Shown in pieces: positions 61,922 to 64,000 of a stretch of DNA of 64,000 bases. Source of the DNA: Auanema rhodensis (lineage: Eukaryota; Nematoda; Chromadorea; Rhabditida; Rhabditidae); NCBI GenBank assembly GCA_964057225.1, contig OZ059895.1, forward strand, positions 4,340,001-4,404,000. Direction: 5' to 3'. The position numbers were made by a program, and so were the translations under genes. The notes beneath the pieces were generated by a model that did no database searches, had not been told where the DNA came from, and saw nothing but the letters and a program-made list of their open reading frames with translations. Numbering within the stretch: the first letter of the stretch is position 1; every line of letters starts with the position of its first letter.

Positions 61922-64000
61922 GTTTGAAAAATGATGCATTAGTGTATGTTGAGTTTCCATGTACACTCAACATTGCTTCCAAAAACATTTTGACAAAAAT
62001 TTTTTCGAAAAATTTCAAGATAATTTAGCAAAAAGTAGATGTTTTTAGATTCCTTTTTTTAAGGCAAAGATGATGGACAATGTTATTCAACGAAAAAATT
62101 AATTCTTCAGGGTGAAAATCGAGGATATAAGTGTGAACTTATATCAGTTGATATCTCGGTGAATTTTTAAGCTAGCGCAAATCTGATAAAACAGATCGAC
62201 GCAGCTTAAAAATCCGCATCGAATGCACTATACTACATTGAGAAACGCTTAATACAAAAATTAGTTATGATCGTTTGAAAAATGATGCATTAGTGTATGT
62301 TGAGTTTCCATGTACACTCAACATTGCTTCCAAAAACATTTTGACAAAAATGTTTTCAAAAAATTTCAAAATAATTTAGCAAAAAGTAGATGTTTTTAGA
62401 TTCCTTTTTTTAAGGCAAAGATGATGGACAATGTTATTCAACGAAAAAATTAATTCTTCAGGGTGAAAATCGAGGATATAAGTGTGAACTTATATCAGTT
62501 GATATCTCGTTGCATTTTCAAGCTAGCGCAAATCTGATAACACAGATCGACGCAGCTTAAAAATCCGCATCGAATGCACTATACTACATTGAGAAACGCT
62601 TAATACAAAAATTAGTTATGATCGTTTGAAAAATGATGCATTAGTGTATGTTGAGTTTCCATGTACACTCAACATTGCTTCCAAAAACATTTTGACAAAA
62701 ATTTTTTCGAAAAATTTCAAAATAATTTAGCAAAAAGTAGATGTTTTTAGATTCCTTTTTTTAAGGCAAAAATGATGGACAATGTTATTAAACGAAAAAA
62801 TTAATTCTTCAGGGTGAAAATCGAGGATATAAGTGTGAACTTATATCAGTTGATATCTCGGTGCATTTTTAAGCTAGCGCAAATCTGATAACACAGATCG
62901 ACGCAGCTTAAAAATCCGCATCGAATGCACTATACTACATTGAGAAACGCTTAATACAAAAATTAGTTATGATCGTTTGAAAAATGATGCATTAGTGTAT
63001 GTTGAGTTTCCATGTACACTCAACATTGCTTCCAAAAACATTTTGACAAAAATTTTTTCGAAAAATTTCAAAATAATTTAGCAAAAAGTAGATGTTTTTA
63101 GATTCCTTTTTTTAAGGCAAAAATGATGGACAATGTTATTAAACGAAAAAATTAATTCTTCAGGGTGAAAATCGAGGATATAAGTGTGAACTTATATCAG
63201 TTGATATCTCGGTGCATTTTTAAGCTAGCGCAAATCTGATAACACAGATCGACGCAGCTTAAAAATCCGCATCGAATGCACTATACTACATTGAGAAACG
63301 CTTAATACAAAAATTAGTTATGATCGTTTGAAAAATGATGCATTAGTGTATGTTGAGTTTCCATGTACACTCAACATTGCTTCCAAAAACATTTTGACAA
63401 AAATTTTTTCGAAAAATTTCAAAATAATTTAGCAAAAAGTAGATGTTTTTAGATTCCTTTTTTTAAGGCAAAAATGATGGACAATGTTATTAAACGAAAA
63501 AATTAATTCTTCAGGGTGAAAATCGAGGATATAAGTGTGAACTTATATCAGTTGATATCTCGGTGCATTTTTAAGCTAGCGCAAATCTGATAACACAGAT
63601 CGACGCAGCTTAAAAATCCGCATCGAATGCACTATACTACATTGAGAAACGCTTAATACAAAAATTAGTTATGATCGTTTGAAAAATGATGCATTAGTGT
63701 ATGTTGAGTTTCCATGTACACTCAACATTGCTTCCAAAAACATTTTGACAAAAATTTTTTCGAAAAATTTCAAAATAATTTAGCAAAAAGTAGATGTTTT
63801 TAGATTCCTTTTTTTAAGGCAAAGATGATGGACAATGTTATTCAACGAAAAAATTAATTCTTCAGGGTGAAAATCGAGGATATAAGTGTGAACTTATATC
63901 AGTTGATATCTCGTTGCATTTTCAAGCTAGCGCAAATCTGATAACACAGATCGACGCAGCTTAAAAATCCGCATCGAATGCACTATACTACATTGAGAAA

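Larger units (their letters stand above)
8258..64000 (+). repeat. 351-bp satellite array, right arm (157 full copies plus partial ends)
   Basis: The rest of the split monomer (8258-8567) is followed by 157 complete monomers from 8568 to 63676 and a 324-bp partial copy to the window end. I followed the start motif through the array. All steps are 351 bp except four of 352 (starting 21204, 22609, 26471, 37002) and two of 350 (54202, 54903). All copies are in one orientation. No gene, second mobile element or unique sequence interrupts 55.7 kb. Variation is concentrated at a few positions: the T tract after GATTCC, G/A in GGCAAAGATG, C/A/T in TTATTCAACG, the TCGGTGAATTTTTAAG segment, and ACTACATTG/ACTTCATTG. 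Confidence 0.97.

Noticed and set aside
8568-63676. CRISPR array
   Set aside because: The repeat is 351 bp, contiguous, with no unique spacers between copies and no cas genes. It is a satellite.
8568-63676. Pol III promoter boxes or a small RNA gene in the monomer
   Set aside because: I saw no convincing A box or B box and no tRNA-like or 5S-like fold. The T tracts could end Pol III transcripts but nothing indicates a start.
1-64000. Satellite as a derivative of the retrotransposon LTR or leader
   Set aside because: I found no shared segment between the 351-bp monomer and the 6.8-kb element beyond general AT-richness, and the element has a clean target duplication inside a monomer.
1-64000. 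The array as an assembly artefact of one repeated read
   Set aside because: Monomers carry many distinct variants in a structured order, and higher-order blocks have private differences. A simple artefact would give exact copies. Copy number could still be wrong, which read depth would show.

Overview
The window is eukaryotic repeat DNA. It holds a head-to-tail satellite array that fills the window from end to end, interrupted once by a complete LTR retrotransposon. The satellite monomer is 351 bp and, from a hand count of the first copy, about 30% GC. I count four full copies (1-1404), one copy split by the retrotransposon (1405-1449 plus 8258-8567), 157 full copies (8568-63676) and one partial copy (63677-64000). 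All copies face the same way. I see no host gene, tRNA, rRNA or CRISPR array. The setting fits a centromeric or other heterochromatic block of an invertebrate genome. A nematode is possible from the look of the gag-pol protein, but I cannot fix the species.

Layout: 1-1449 is satellite. 1450-8257 is a 6,808-bp Ty3/Gypsy-type element lying on the minus strand, flanked by the 4-bp target duplication ACAC (1446-1449 and 8258-8261). 8258-64000 is satellite again. The element has two 484-bp LTRs that look identical base for base, a primer-binding site flush against the 5' LTR, a leader with an A29 run, one uninterrupted gag-pol frame of 1,774 codons, a tandemly duplicated polypurine-tract region with a hairpin, and the 3' LTR. 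Domain order is Gag, zinc knuckle, protease, reverse transcriptase, RNase H, integrase. All catalytic residues I looked for are present and I see no frameshift or internal stop, so it looks like a very recent and possibly still competent insertion.

The satellite is not uniform. Linked diagnostic bases mark monomer classes, and these recur in blocks that reveal local higher-order repeats of 2, 3, 4, 5, 8, 9 and 10 monomers, as expected from repeated unequal exchange or segmental duplication. A stretch of 18 nearly uniform monomers lies at 42268-48585. Each monomer carries three conserved inverted repeats, a run of A/T tracts spaced about one helical turn apart, and a partial match to the CENP-B box. 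The retrotransposon inserted at the edge of one of the inverted repeats.
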